A stretch of 64,000 bases of DNA from Cyanobium sp. PCC 7001 (GTDB lineage: Bacteria; Cyanobacteriota; Cyanobacteriia; PCC-6307; Cyanobiaceae). This document shows, piece after piece, positions 51,723 through 61,151 of this stretch. Within the stretch, counting starts at the first letter, position 1, and each line of letters opens with the position of its first letter. The notes below the pieces were generated by a model. That model ran no database searches, was not told the origin of the DNA, and saw nothing but the letters and a program-made list of their open reading frames with translations. Both the position numbers and the translations under genes were made by a program. Where the stretch lies: positions 374,518 through 438,517 of the forward strand of contig NZ_DS990556.1 in assembly GCF_000155635.1 (NCBI RefSeq), written 5' to 3'.

Positions 51723-52634
51723 CTATGGAGCGGCCTGATCGAGCTCCGGGGCGCCGAAACTGGCGCCGCTCAGCGGCCGGCATGTGGCCAGGCCCTCCAC
51801 CAGCGCTGCGTGGAGCTGCGGAGCGCAGGCGATCAGGCGGCCCTCGTTCAGCACCAGCGGACTGCCGTCGTAGGCGCTCACCCGGCCGCCGGCCTGCTCC
51901 ACCAGCACCACTCCGGCCGCGAGATCCCAGGCGGACAGCCCCCGTTCCCAGTAGCCATCGAGCCGTCCGGCCGCCACGAAGGCCAGATCCACCGCGGCGG
52001 CGCCGCCCCGGCGCACGCCATGGGTGCGATGGGTGAAGTAGGCGAATTCGGCGTAGTTGTTGTCGAGGCGGGTAAAGCGGTCGTAAGCGAAGCCGGTCAC
52101 CAGCAGCGCGTCCTGCAGGCGGCTGCAGTCGCTCACCTGCAGGCGCTGCTCGCTCCCGCTCTCCTGGCTGCGGCACCAGCTGCCGCGTCCCGGCCCCGCC
52201 CAGTAGAGCTCCTGCAGGGCCGGCACCGCCAGCACCCCCAGCAGCGGCACACCCTGCCAGCACAGGCCCACGGAGCAGCCGAAGAACGGATAGCCGTGGG
52301 CGAAGTTGGTGGTGCCATCCAGCGGGTCCACACACCACTCCAGCGCGCTGGTGCCGCTGCGCCGGCCGCTTTCCTCGGCCAGCACCCCCAGGTCCGGCGT
52401 CTCCCGGCGGAGCAGATCGAGCACGGTGGTCTCGGCCGCCAGGTCGGCCTCGGTCACCAGGTCACCGCAGCGGCCCTTCTCGCGGATCTGACGCACCTGG
52501 CCGAAGTGGCTGCGCAGCACCGCGCCCCCCGCTTCGGCGGCCTTGAGGGCCACATCCAGCAGCGCATCCCGCTCGGATGCGGTGAGGCCCGACTGCGCGA
52601 AGGCCTGATCGGAGCCGGGGCGCCAGCCGCTCAT
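51723..52634 (-). CDS. Inositol monophosphatase family protein
   Basis: 303 residues, metal-dependent sugar-phosphatase fold. Motif A is WCVDPLDGTTNFAHGYPFF, the second metal site LAEESG, and motif B WERGLSAWDLAAGVVLVEQAGG. Members act on inositol phosphate, fructose bisphosphate or histidinol phosphate. With hisZ just downstream, a HisN-type histidinol-phosphatase role is possible but unproven. Its ATG overlaps the ferredoxin TGA as ATGA. Confidence 0.88.
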   Translation of the reverse strand: MSGWRPGSDQAFAQSGLTASERDALLDVALKAAEAGGAVLRSHFGQVRQIREKGRCGDLVTEADLAAETTVLDLLRRETPDLGVLAEESGRRSGTSALEWCVDPLDGTTNFAHGYPFFGCSVGLCWQGVPLLGVLAVPALQELYWAGPGRGSWCRSQESGSEQRLQVSDCSRLQDALLVTGFAYDRFTRLDNNYAEFAYFTHRTHGVRRGGAAAVDLAFVAAGRLDGYWERGLSAWDLAAGVVLVEQAGGRVSAYDGSPLVLNEGRLIACAPQLHAALVEGLATCRPLSGASFGAPELDQAAP

Positions 52635-52999
52635 TCCTCATCCAGGGGCAGACCGGTGCGCACCTTGCCACGGCCGAAGTAGCGGCCGAACTGCAGGTCG
52701 TAGACCTCATCCTCATCCTGGGTCTCCACCTCCAGCGGTCCGGTGGCCCGGGCCACACAGAGCAGGCCGTAGCCCTGCTGGCGCAGCTCCCGCGAGAGGC
52801 CGAGGGCTTCGCGATGGTCGATGCTGCCTTCCAGCACCCGCACGGCGCAGGCGGTGCAGCAGCCGTTGCGGCAGCTGAAGGGAAGCGGGTCGCCCTGCTG
52901 CTCGAAACTGCGCAGGATGTACTCGCCCTCGGGCACGTCATGCCGGATGGTGCGGCCGGTCTGGCGCCAGTGGACGGTGATCGGGTAGGTGGTGGTCAT
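52631..52999 (-). CDS. Plant-type [2Fe-2S] ferredoxin
   Basis: 122 residues with the ligand pattern C-x4-C-x2-C-x29-C at Cys43, Cys48, Cys51 and Cys81 (FSCRNGCCTACAVRVL; GYGLLCVARATGPLEVE). Longer than PetF by a C-terminal acidic and RYFGRGKVRTG tail, so it may serve a dedicated partner and not photosynthetic electron flow. ATG 52999 chosen; a longer frame runs across the tRNA. Coupled with the phosphatase gene by ATGA. Confidence 0.88.
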   Translation of the reverse strand: MTTTYPITVHWRQTGRTIRHDVPEGEYILRSFEQQGDPLPFSCRNGCCTACAVRVLEGSIDHREALGLSRELRQQGYGLLCVARATGPLEVETQDEDEVYDLQFGRYFGRGKVRTGLPLDEE

Positions 53000-53037
53000 G
53001 CTGCTACATTGCCACTCGAGTGCCCCATTTTGCCGCT

Positions 53038-53124
53038 GGAGAGGTGGCCGAGTGGTCGAAGGCGCAGCACTGGAAATGCTGTATAGGGGCAACTCTATCG
53101 AGGGTTCGAATCCCTCCCTCTCCG
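53038..53124 (+). tRNA. tRNA-Ser (anticodon GGA)
   Basis: 87 bases. The acceptor arm pairs GGAGAGG (53038-53044) with CCTCTCC (53117-53123), discriminator G. The anticodon stem-loop reads CAGCA-CTGGAAA-TGCTG, giving anticodon GGA. A long variable arm and GGTTCGAATCC T-loop are present, as in type II serine tRNAs. CCA is not encoded. Confidence 0.96.
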
Positions 53125-53134
53125 CTTCCCAATC

Positions 53135-53158
53135 ACCGGCCTGATGGCCGGTTTTTTT
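53135..53158 (+). terminator. Intrinsic terminator of tRNA-Ser
   Basis: ACCGGCC (53135-53141), loop TGAT, GGCCGGT (53146-53152), followed by a run of T. The region after it to 53255 holds no gene. Confidence 0.9.
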
Positions 53159-53255
53159 ATGTCCGCGCAGCCCAATCATCAATCTTGGGCAGGGTTCGGC
53201 TCCTGCTGTGTGTTCTCCCTCTGCAGGCTCCCACCAGGCTCCCAGCAGGTTGTTG

Positions 53256-54083
53256 TCAACCGAAACGGCCCGTGACGTAATCCTGTGTGGTCTGCTGGCT
53301 GGGGGAGTTGAAGATGGTTTCCGTGTCGTTGAATTCCACCAGGTAGCCCACCTTGCCCGAGCCCCCACTCACCGCTTCGGCGTTGTAGAAGGCGGTGAGG
53401 TCGGCCACCCGCACGGCCTGCTGCATGTTGTGGGTCACGATCACGATCGTGTAGCTGCGCTTGAGCTCGTGCATCGTTTCCTCGATCTTCAGCGTGGAGA
53501 TCGGATCGAGCGCCGAGCAGGGCTCATCCATCAGGATCACCTCCGGTTCGGTGGCGATGGCCCTGGCGATGCAGAGACGCTGCTGCTGGCCGCCCGAGAG
53601 GGCCAGACCGCTTTCCTTGAGCTTGTCCTTGCACTCATCCCACACGGCGGCCTTGCGCAGGGAGCGCTCCACCAGCTCGTCCATGTCGCCCTTGTAGCCG
53701 TTGATCCGGGCGCCGAAGGCGATGTTTTCGTAGATGGTCTTGGGAAAGGGATTCGGCTTCTGGAACACCATGCCGATGCGGCGCCGCACCTCCACCGGAT
53801 CCACCCGCTTGTCGTAGATGTCATGCCCGTCAAACACCACGCGTCCCTTGAGGTGGCAGCCGGGGATGAGATCGTTCATGCGGTTGAGTGACCGCAGCAC
53901 GGTGGACTTTCCGCAGCCCGATGGGCCGATGAAGGCCGTCACCTTGCCTCGGGGAATCTCCATGTACACGTTCTTCACCGCCTCGAAGCTTCCGTAGGAG
54001 ATGGTCACCCCCTCCAGCGACATGCAGATGTCGGGCTTGGCGGCTTCGGCGGAGCGCTGGCTGGCGATCGGTGCGGATGTCAT
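53256..54083 (-). CDS. pstB: Phosphate ABC transporter ATP-binding protein PstB
   Basis: 275 residues. Walker [10 protein letters not shown], signature [16 protein letters not shown], Walker [15 protein letters not shown] and switch [12 protein letters not shown] identify PstB, the ATPase of the high-affinity phosphate importer. It is the last gene of pstC-pstA-pstB, separated by 50 bases from pstA. Confidence 0.96.
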   Translation of the reverse strand: MTSAPIASQRSAEAAKPDICMSLEGVTISYGSFEAVKNVYMEIPRGKVTAFIGPSGCGKSTVLRSLNRMNDLIPGCHLKGRVVFDGHDIYDKRVDPVEVRRRIGMVFQKPNPFPKTIYENIAFGARINGYKGDMDELVERSLRKAAVWDECKDKLKESGLALSGGQQQRLCIARAIATEPEVILMDEPCSALDPISTLKIEETMHELKRSYTIVIVTHNMQQAVRVADLTAFYNAEAVSGGSGKVGYLVEFNDTETIFNSPSQQTTQDYVTGRFG

Positions 54084-54133
54084 GAATGAGATGGAAGAAC
54101 GTCGTCGTGGCCGTCGATGATCGTTGATGCAGT

Positions 54134-55060
54134 TCAGGTGCGGGCCAGGCTGCTGAGCCAGCGGGCCAGCAGATTGGCCACGAGAATCATCATCACGAGC
54201 ACGAACGAAGCGGCCCAGGCCAGTTCGTTCTGGGCCTCGTAGGGCATGATCGCGAAGTTGAAGATCAGCACCGACATGGTGGCGATCGGGTTGAACACGC
54301 CATCCGGCCAGAAGGGTGAGAACAGGGCCGTGAAGATCAGCGGAGCCGTTTCCCCCGCAGCCCGGGCGATTCCCAGCACGATGCCGGTGGCGATCGGCGT
54401 GAAGGCGGCCGGCAGGGTGATGCGCATCACCGTGACGAACTTCGAGGCTCCCACGCCGTAGGCCCCCCAGCGCAGCTCCTGGGGCACCAGCTTGAGCCCC
54501 TCGTCGGTGGTCTTGATCACCGTGGGCAGCATCAGGGTGGCCAGGGCGATGCCGCCGGCCACGGCGCTGTAGCTCTGGTTGAAGAAGATCCGGGTGGCCA
54601 CCACCACCCCGTACACGAACACGCCGCAGATGATCGAGGGCACTCCGGCCAGCACGTCATTGCCGAAGCTCACGAAGCGGGCGAACCAGCCGCGCTGGGA
54701 GTATTCGGTGAGGTAGATCCCTCCGCCGACGCCGATGGGCACGGCGATCAGCGAGGCGATCAGTGTCACCACCAGGGTGCCCAGCACCGCGTTGCCGATG
54801 CCTCCTCCCTCCAGACCGGGTGGCGGCGGCAGCTCGGTGAAGAGTCGCAGGCTGATCAGCCGGCCTCCCTGAATCAGCACGAACAGCAGCACCAGCACCA
54901 GGGGCAGCACGGCCACGGTGGCGAACAGGGCCACCACGGAGGTGCAGAGGCGATTGATGCGGTTGCGCTTGAGGCTGGGGTCGAAGCGCAGCGGCCGACG
55001 CACGAACAGGCTGTCGGCTTGCTGAGGTCCGTCCAGGGGCAGGGGAGAGGACGTTGCCAT
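54134..55060 (-). CDS. pstA: Phosphate ABC transporter permease PstA
   Basis: 308 residues with about six spans and the PstA pattern ([108 protein letters not shown]). It forms the channel with PstC. ATG 55060 selected; the region upstream to 55086 is a 14-bp tandem repeat. Confidence 0.94.
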   Translation of the reverse strand: MATSSPLPLDGPQQADSLFVRRPLRFDPSLKRNRINRLCTSVVALFATVAVLPLVLVLLFVLIQGGRLISLRLFTELPPPPGLEGGGIGNAVLGTLVVTLIASLIAVPIGVGGGIYLTEYSQRGWFARFVSFGNDVLAGVPSIICGVFVYGVVVATRIFFNQSYSAVAGGIALATLMLPTVIKTTDEGLKLVPQELRWGAYGVGASKFVTVMRITLPAAFTPIATGIVLGIARAAGETAPLIFTALFSPFWPDGVFNPIATMSVLIFNFAIMPYEAQNELAWAASFVLVMMILVANLLARWLSSLART

Positions 55061-55088
55061 GACGGAGGGTCTCAGACGGAGGGTCTCA
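55061..55088. repeat. Perfect 14-bp tandem duplication between pstC and pstA
   Basis: GACGGAGGGTCTCA at 55061-55074 is repeated exactly at 55075-55088. On the - strand the copy at 55075-55088 holds the pstC stop codon TGA, and the next copy runs up to the pstA ATG. Confidence 0.9.
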
Positions 55089-56075
55089 GTAACGGAGGCT
55101 GAGGCGACGCACCAGCCACTGGGCCAGCACATTCACCAGGAAGGTGAGCACCATCAGCACCAGAGCCGCGTACATCAGGGCCGACACCTGAATGCCGCTG
55201 GCCTCACCGAACTGGTTGGCGAGCATGGCGGCAATCGTGTTGCCCGGTGCCAGCAGGGAGAAGCTGAAGTTGAGGGAATTGCCGATGATCATGGTGACGG
55301 CCATGGTTTCGCCCATCGCACGTCCAAGGGCGAGCATCACGCCGCCGGTGATGGCCGACACCGCCGCCGGCAGGATCACGCTGGTGATCGCGCCCCAGCG
55401 GGTGGTGCCCACCCCGTAGGCGCCCTGGCGCAGCTCCGGCGGCACCTGATTGAGGGCGTCGCGGGAGATGGCCGTGATGATCGGCAGGATCATCACCACC
55501 AGGATCAGGATCGCCGGCGCCATGCCGGGCCCTTTCGGCGCGGTGTCGAACAGGGGCGACCAGCCCAGCAGGCTGTGCAGCAGGTTCAGCGCCGGCCGGA
55601 TGGCCGGCTCCATCACGAAGATCGCCCAGAGCCCGAGCACCACCGAAGGGATGGCCGCCAGGAGCTCCACCATCAGCCCCAACGCATCACGCAGCAGGGG
55701 GGGCACCAGGTCTTCGGTGATGAAGATCGCAGTGCCCACCCCGAGGGGAACGGCGATCAGCAGGGCGAGCAGGGAACTCACCAGGGTTCCGTAGATGGCG
55801 ATCAGTGCGCCGTACTGGTCGTTGACCGGATCCCAGGCCGAGGTGGTGAGGAAGCCGAGCCCGAAGCTCTGGATCGCCTCCTGGGAGCCTCGCAGCACCA
55901 CCAGAAAGATTCCCAGCAGCAGCAGGGCCACCACGGCGGCCAGGCTCAGCGTGAGCTGGCGGAAGCCGATATCCAGCAGCTTCTCGGCGGGGGGCCGCCG
56001 CCGCAGGGTGAAGGCGTCAGCGCTGGCCTCGCCGAGCGCCTTGCCGCTGGCCGCTGGAAGGAGGTCCGCCGTCAT
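55086..56075 (-). CDS. pstC: Phosphate ABC transporter permease PstC
   Basis: 329 residues, six spans. SFGLGFLTTSAWDPVNDQYGALIAIYGTLVSSLLALLIAVPLGVGTAIFITE and RDALNQVPPELRQGAYGVGTTRWGAITSVILPAAVSAITGGVMLALGRAMGETMAVTMIIGN are PstC features. First gene of the operon; the periplasmic binding protein PstS and the sensor-regulator pair are not in this window. Upstream space to dnaK (56076-56233) contains two GCCGCCTTGA direct repeats. Confidence 0.94.
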   Translation of the reverse strand: MTADLLPAASGKALGEASADAFTLRRRPPAEKLLDIGFRQLTLSLAAVVALLLLGIFLVVLRGSQEAIQSFGLGFLTTSAWDPVNDQYGALIAIYGTLVSSLLALLIAVPLGVGTAIFITEDLVPPLLRDALGLMVELLAAIPSVVLGLWAIFVMEPAIRPALNLLHSLLGWSPLFDTAPKGPGMAPAILILVVMILPIITAISRDALNQVPPELRQGAYGVGTTRWGAITSVILPAAVSAITGGVMLALGRAMGETMAVTMIIGNSLNFSFSLLAPGNTIAAMLANQFGEASGIQVSALMYAALVLMVLTFLVNVLAQWLVRRLSLRY

Positions 56076-56115
56076 GAAGATCCCGAGGCGCTGCGGTCAG
56101 CCCAGAGGTGGCCGA

Positions 56116-56135
56116 GCCGCCTTGAGCCGCCTTGA
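56116..56135. promoter_or_regulatory. Two adjacent 10-bp direct repeats upstream of pstC
   Basis: GCCGCCTTGA at 56116-56125 and 56126-56135, in the gap between divergent pstC and dnaK. Cyanobacterial Pho boxes are tandem CTTAACCT-like 8-mers; the spacing and sequence fit only partly, so a regulatory role is a guess. Confidence 0.25.
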
Positions 56136-56233
56136 ATGTACGAAGGAGCCCCCATCCTTGCTTTAAGCCGTGATTAATGCCGGCCCGCCCGGTAGTTTTG
56201 GGGCGCCAGAGGGGTGACGGGGCCGCGCTGTTC

Positions 56234-58657
56234 ATGGGTCGCATCGTCGGCATCGACCTCGGGACCACCAACTCGGTGGTGGCGGTGCTCGAGGGCGGCC
56301 GTCCGGTGGTGATCGCCAGCGCCGAAGGCAGCCGCACCACGCCGTCGGTGGTGGGCTTCAGCCGCGATCAGGAGCTGCTGGTGGGGCAGCTGGCCCGCCG
56401 CCAGCTGGTGCTCAACCCCCGCAACACGTTCGCCAATCTCAAGCGCTTCGTGGGACGCCAGTGGGAGGAGCTGGAGGAATCCAGCCTCGGAGTGCCCTAC
56501 ACGATCCGTGCCAACGACCAGGGCAACGTGCGGGTGGTGTGCCCCGCCACCGAGCGGGAGTACGCCCCCGAGGAGCTGGTGGCCAGCATCCTGCGCAAGC
56601 TGGTGGATGACGCAGCCACCTACCTCGGCGAGCCGGTGGAAGCTGCCGTGATCACGGTGCCCGCCTATTTCAACGACGCCCAGCGCCAGGCCACCCGCGA
56701 TGCCGGTCGCCTCGCCGGCATCGCCGTGGAGCGCATCCTCAACGAACCCACCGCCGCCGCGCTGGCCTACGGCTTCGATCGTGCTGCCGCCAAGCAGGTG
56801 CTCGTGTTCGACCTCGGCGGCGGCACCTTCGATGTGTCGGTGCTGCGCATCGCCCAGGGGGTGTTCGATGTGAAGGCCACCAGCGGTGACACCCAGCTGG
56901 GCGGCAACGACTGGGACCGCCGCATCGTGGACTGGCTGGCGGACGGCTTCCAGAAGGAGCACGACCTCGACCTTCGCCGCGACCGCCAGGCCCTGCAGCG
57001 CCTCACCGAGGCGGCGGAGAAAGCGAAGATGGAACTGAGCGGGGTGCAGACCACCCCGATCTCGCTGCCGTTCATCGCCACCGGCGCCGACGGCCCCCTC
57101 CACATCGAGACGAGCCTCGAGCGCAGCCGCTTCGAGGCCCTCTGCCCTGATCTGCTCGACCGGTTGCTGCGTCCGGTGCAGCGGGCCCTGCGCGATTCCG
57201 GCCTGGCGGCTGATGAAATCGACGACGTGGTGCTGGTGGGGGGCTCCACCCGCATGCCCATGGTGCAGGCGATGGTGCGCACCCTGATCCCGCGGGAGCC
57301 CTGCCAGTCGGTGAATCCCGACGAGGTGGTGGCGATCGGGGCGGCCGTGCAGGCCGGCATCCTCACCGGCGAGCTCCGCGACCTGATGCTCAACGACGTC
57401 ACCCCCCTGTCCCTGGGGCTGGAGACGATCGGTGGCGCCATGAAGGTGCTGATTCCCCGCAACACGCCGATTCCGGTGCGCAAGAGCGATGTGTTCAGCA
57501 CGTCGGAGGCCAACCAGAGCTCGGTGGAGATCCACGTGCTGCAGGGTGAGCGCCAGATGGCCTGCGACAACAAGAGCCTGGGCCGCTTCCGCCTGTCCGG
57601 CATCCCGCCGGCCCCCCGGGGCGTGCCCCAGGTGCAGGTGTCGTTCGACATCGACGCCAACGGTCTGCTGCAGGTGTCGGCCACCGACCGCACCACCGGG
57701 CGCCAGCAGAGCGTGAGCATTCAGGGCGGCTCCAACCTCAGCGAAGAGGAGATCGCCAAGCTGATCGAGGAGGCGGAGCAGAAGGCGGCGGAGGATCGCC
57801 GCAAACGCGCCGCCATCGACCGCCGCAACAAGGCCCTCACCCTGGTGGCCCAGGCGGAACGCCGCCTGCGGGATGCGTCGGTGGAACTGGGGCCCTATGG
57901 CGCCGAGCGCCAGCAGCGGGCGGTGGAGATGGCCCTGCGGGACGTGCAGGATCTGATGGCCCTCGAGGAGCGCGGCGACGCCGATCCGGGCGAACTCGAC
58001 CTGGCGGTGAGCCAGCTGCAGGAGGCGCTCTATGCCCTCAACCGGCGGCTGCTGAGTGAGCGTCGCAGCGAGCAGGGGCCGCTCCAGGGCCTCAAGAACA
58101 CCCTGGGCTCGCTCAAGGACGAGCTCTTCGCCGACGACGACTGGGACGATTGGAACCGACCCGGCAGCGATCCCTGGGCCATGCCCCCGGGTCGCTATGG
58201 CGGATCCTTCGGTGCCGGCGCTGGCTACGGCCGCGATCGGGGCTGGGCCGACGACGGGGGCCGCCGCGAGCCCCTGGAGAGCTACGGGGCCGGCGGATAC
58301 GACACGGACCGCTATGGGCCCGAGCGCTATGGGCCCGAGCGCTACGGGGCCGACCGCTACGCGCCTGCTCCAGACGAGGCCGACCGGTATGCCCCTGAGC
58401 CCTCCTATGGCTCCGGTCGTTCCCAAGCTGAGCCCTACGGAGCTGACCCCTACGGAGCTGATCGTTACGGATCTGATCGCAATCCCGCCGATGACCTCGA
58501 TCGGGAGGATCCGGCGGCCTACGACCCGGCGCCGTACGGAGCCGCGCCCGCGGAGCGTGGGCCCTACGAGACCCCAGCTCCGCGCCGGCAGGCCCGCGGC
58601 GGCATCCCCCGCCAGGTCGCTCCGGTACCCGACGACGACCCCTGGGGTGACGTTTGA
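56234..58657 (+). CDS. dnaK3: Hsp70 chaperone DnaK, DnaK3-type
   Basis: 807 residues. The N-terminus MGRIVGIDLGTTNSVVAVLEGG, the phosphate loop VLVFDLGGGTFDVSVL, and DVTPLSLGLETIGG mark DnaK; the usual substrate-binding and helical lid follow. After about residue 640 comes a long tail of tyrosine-rich short repeats (RYGPERYGPERYGADRYAP) ending DDDPWGDV. A long C-terminal extension and the adjacent J protein are typical of cyanobacterial DnaK3, the thylakoid-associated paralogue. ATG 56234 was used; the in-frame upstream start at 56177 adds 19 residues lacking family similarity. Confidence 0.9.
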   Translation: MGRIVGIDLGTTNSVVAVLEGGRPVVIASAEGSRTTPSVVGFSRDQELLVGQLARRQLVLNPRNTFANLKRFVGRQWEELEESSLGVPYTIRANDQGNVRVVCPATEREYAPEELVASILRKLVDDAATYLGEPVEAAVITVPAYFNDAQRQATRDAGRLAGIAVERILNEPTAAALAYGFDRAAAKQVLVFDLGGGTFDVSVLRIAQGVFDVKATSGDTQLGGNDWDRRIVDWLADGFQKEHDLDLRRDRQALQRLTEAAEKAKMELSGVQTTPISLPFIATGADGPLHIETSLERSRFEALCPDLLDRLLRPVQRALRDSGLAADEIDDVVLVGGSTRMPMVQAMVRTLIPREPCQSVNPDEVVAIGAAVQAGILTGELRDLMLNDVTPLSLGLETIGGAMKVLIPRNTPIPVRKSDVFSTSEANQSSVEIHVLQGERQMACDNKSLGRFRLSGIPPAPRGVPQVQVSFDIDANGLLQVSATDRTTGRQQSVSIQGGSNLSEEEIAKLIEEAEQKAAEDRRKRAAIDRRNKALTLVAQAERRLRDASVELGPYGAERQQRAVEMALRDVQDLMALEERGDADPGELDLAVSQLQEALYALNRRLLSERRSEQGPLQGLKNTLGSLKDELFADDDWDDWNRPGSDPWAMPPGRYGGSFGAGAGYGRDRGWADDGGRREPLESYGAGGYDTDRYGPERYGPERYGADRYAPAPDEADRYAPEPSYGSGRSQAEPYGADPYGADRYGSDRNPADDLDREDPAAYDPAPYGAAPAERGPYETPAPRRQARGGIPRQVAPVPDDDPWGDV

Positions 58658-59601
58658 GTCCGGTGAGCCCGACCCCCCATGCTCCACCGGACTACTGGGC
58701 GGTTCTCGGCCTGGACCCCGGTGCTGACCCCGCCAGCCTGAAACGGGCCTTCCGCGCCCAGGCACGCCGTTACCACCCCGACCTCAACGGCAACGACCCG
58801 GTGGCCGAGGAGCGGTTCAAGCTGGTGAACGAGGCCTATGCGGTGCTCTCGGATCCACGCCGAAGGACCGCCTGGGAGCGTGGTGACCATCCCACGCCCG
58901 CCGGGCCGGTGGACCCGTTCGCCAGCGGTTTTCCCCGGTTCGAGGACTACCTCGCCGAACTGTTCGGCCAGCGGAGCCGTGGTGCTCCATCGGACCTGGA
59001 GGATCCGGACCCCGATGTCGATCCTTCTCCCGGTGGACCGGTGACCCCCTCACCGGCGCCCCCGGCACCGGTGCAGGCCTCCGCCGACCTGGAAACCCTC
59101 GTGGACCTCACCCCGGAGCAGGCCCTGCAGGGGGAGCGGGTGGAGCTGACCCTCACCGACGGCACCGTGGTGGAGGTGTGGACCCCGCCCATGGCCGGCG
59201 ATGGCTGGCGCCTGCGGCTGGAGGGGGTGGCGCCGGGGGGTGGTGACCACTTCCTCCATCTGCGCGTCCGCACCGAGGACGGCCTGCGCATCGATGGCCT
59301 CAGGGTGCACTTTCCGCTGGAGCTCTCCCCCGCCGAGGCGGCCCTCGGCTGCCAGGTGGTGGTGCCCACCCTGCGGGGGCCCGTGAAGCTCACGGTGCCG
59401 CCCTGCTCCTCCAGCGGCCGGCTGCTGCGCTTGCGTGGCCGAGGGCTGCGCTGGGGCGAGCAGCGCGGCGACCAGCTGGTGGAGGTGAAGATCGTGCTGC
59501 CGGAGCGGCTCGACGATGCCGAAACGGCCCTCTACAGCCGCCTGCTGGAGCTGGCCGATGAGGCGCTCCAGCAGCGGGAGAGCGACGCCATGGGGCTCTG
59601 A
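58654..59601 (+). CDS. DnaJ-family chaperone (CbpA-like, DnaJ3)
   Basis: 315 residues from TTG 58654, which overlaps the dnaK stop; GTG 58663 is an alternative. An N-terminal J domain (DYWAVLGLDPGADPASLKRAFRAQARRYHPDLNGNDPVAEERFKLVNEAYAVLSDPRRRTAWE, HPD at 41-43) is followed by a G/P/D-rich linker and a C-terminal substrate-binding domain (RLRLEGVAPGGGDHFLHLRVRTED). No zinc-finger repeats, so it is CbpA-type. Its position directly after dnaK3 supports it being the DnaK3 partner. Confidence 0.9.
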   Translation: MSPVSPTPHAPPDYWAVLGLDPGADPASLKRAFRAQARRYHPDLNGNDPVAEERFKLVNEAYAVLSDPRRRTAWERGDHPTPAGPVDPFASGFPRFEDYLAELFGQRSRGAPSDLEDPDPDVDPSPGGPVTPSPAPPAPVQASADLETLVDLTPEQALQGERVELTLTDGTVVEVWTPPMAGDGWRLRLEGVAPGGGDHFLHLRVRTEDGLRIDGLRVHFPLELSPAEAALGCQVVVPTLRGPVKLTVPPCSSSGRLLRLRGRGLRWGEQRGDQLVEVKIVLPERLDDAETALYSRLLELADEALQQRESDAMGL

Positions 59602-59739
59602 CCCCGGCAACCGGCGCTTGCCAGGGCTGACTCTCGGCCTTCCGGCGCTGTCTCGCTGGGTTGCGATCACCGGCACCATCGCCCGGCCATCGGCGAGCGA
59701 TGAGACACTGGATAGCCTGCCGCACCTTTCGCCATTCCC

Positions 59740-60192
59740 ATGCCGGTGCACGTGCTGCTCTTCGATCCAGGAACCGATCAGGAGGGCATCCACTCCCTCG
59801 AGATCAACGGCCGCACGGTGGTGCTGCTGTTCGAAGCCCGGGACGATGCCGAGCGCTACGCCGGTCTGCTCGAGGCCCAGGATTTCCCCGTGCCCAGCGT
59901 CGAGGCCCTCGATCGCTCCGAGATGGAGCAGTTCTGCCGCGATTCCGGCTACGAGGCCCGCTTCGTGCCCGTGGGTTTCCTGCCCCAGACGGCGGAGGAC
60001 CGGCTGCTGATCGCGCCCCCCGAGCGCAACATGGACGTGCACAACTGGCAGGAGCAGGCCGCCGCCGCCGGCACGGTGGGTGGCGGTGAGCCCGGCCGGC
60101 CGGCCGGCGCCGAGCGGGCGGCCGCCGAGCCCATCAGCAGCGGCGATCCCGAGCTGGAGGCCTTCCGGCGTCAGCTGGAGGGGCTGTTGTGA
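59740..60192 (+). CDS. DUF3110 domain-containing protein
   Basis: 150 residues starting MPVHVLLFDPGTDQEGIHSL and EINGRTVVLLFEARDDAERYAGLLEAQDFPVPSVEALDRSEMEQFCRDSGYEARFVPVGFLPQTAEDRLLIAPPE. That is the DUF3110 pattern of cyanobacteria and plastids. The last 45 residues are low complexity. Function unknown. Its TGA overlaps the murQ GTG start as GTGA. Confidence 0.82.
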   Translation: MPVHVLLFDPGTDQEGIHSLEINGRTVVLLFEARDDAERYAGLLEAQDFPVPSVEALDRSEMEQFCRDSGYEARFVPVGFLPQTAEDRLLIAPPERNMDVHNWQEQAAAAGTVGGGEPGRPAGAERAAAEPISSGDPELEAFRRQLEGLL

Positions 60193-61151
60193 GTGGGGGT
60201 GCAGCCGTGGGCACCGATCGCGGCCATCTGCTCACGGAACAGGCCAATCCCCTCAGCGCCACCCTCGACCAGCTGCCCACCGCGGCCCTGGTGGATCTGT
60301 TCTGCCGCAACGACCTGGAGCCCCAGCGGGCCGTGGCCGAGGCGGCTCCGGCCCTCACCGCCGCTGTGGAGGCGATCACCCGGCGGCTCCGTGACGGCGG
60401 GCGGCTCTTCTATCTCGGTGCCGGCACCTCCGGCCGGCTCGGGGTGCTGGATGCGGCCGAGTGCCCGCCCACCTTCTGCACGCCGCCCGAGCTGGTGCAG
60501 GGGGTGCTGGCTGGGGGAGCACCGGCTCTGCTGCGCAGCTCCGAGGGGCTGGAGGATCTGGAGGAGGCCGGCCGCAGCGACCTGGAGGAGCGGGGCTTCG
60601 GCCCGGGGGATTGCCTGGTGGGCGTCGCCGCCGGCGGCACCACCCCCTACGTGCGGGGCGGCCTGCAGCACGCCCGTGCCATCGGGGCCCTCGCCATCGC
60701 CATGGCCTGCGTTCCCGCCGATCAGGTGCCGATGCCCTGCAGCATCGACATCCGCCTGCTCACGGGCCCGGAACTGCTGGCGGGGTCCACCCGCCTCAAG
60801 GCCGGCACCGCCACCAAGATGGCCCTCAACATCCTCTCCACCGGCGTGATGGTGAGGCTGGGCAAGGTGTACGGCAACCGCATGGTGGATGTGGCGGTCA
60901 CCAACGCCAAGCTGGAGGACAGGGCTCTGCGCATCCTGCGGGATCTGGCCGGGGTGGACAGGAGCCGGGGGGCTGAGCTGCTGGAGCGCTCCGGTGGTTC
61001 GGTGAAGCTGGCCCTGCTGATGGAGGCCTCCGGGCTGGAGGCCGACCGGGCCCGGGCCCTGCTGGAGACCCACGGTCCCAGCCTGCGCGACACCCTGGCG
61101 GCCTGTGGCGCAACCCTGGCCCCTGCTCAGTCGGCGAACGCACCCCAGTAG
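60189..61151 (+). CDS. murQ: N-acetylmuramic acid 6-phosphate etherase
   Basis: 320 residues from GTG 60189. The SIS fold is visible as RDGGRLFYLGAGTSGRLGVLDAAECPPTF and GVAAGGTTPYVRGGLQHARAIGALAIAMAC, and KMALNILSTGVMVRLGKVYGNRMVDVAVTNAKL is the MurQ signature. It splits the lactyl ether of MurNAc-6-P to give GlcNAc-6-P in peptidoglycan recycling. The 3' end overlaps the convergent mtnP by 25 bases. Confidence 0.94.
   Translation: MSGGAAVGTDRGHLLTEQANPLSATLDQLPTAALVDLFCRNDLEPQRAVAEAAPALTAAVEAITRRLRDGGRLFYLGAGTSGRLGVLDAAECPPTFCTPPELVQGVLAGGAPALLRSSEGLEDLEEAGRSDLEERGFGPGDCLVGVAAGGTTPYVRGGLQHARAIGALAIAMACVPADQVPMPCSIDIRLLTGPELLAGSTRLKAGTATKMALNILSTGVMVRLGKVYGNRMVDVAVTNAKLEDRALRILRDLAGVDRSRGAELLERSGGSVKLALLMEASGLEADRARALLETHGPSLRDTLAACGATLAPAQSANAPQ

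Noticed and set aside
50049-52682. 877-codon open frame on the + strand
   Set aside because: Shadow of ferredoxin, hisZ and phosphatase genes; no domain.
56116-56135. Pho box upstream of pstC
   Set aside because: Direct repeats exist but do not match CTTAACCT-type boxes well; listed only as a weak regulatory feature.
56174-58765. 863-codon open frame opposite dnaK
   Set aside because: Shadow frame of dnaK; low complexity and no family pattern.
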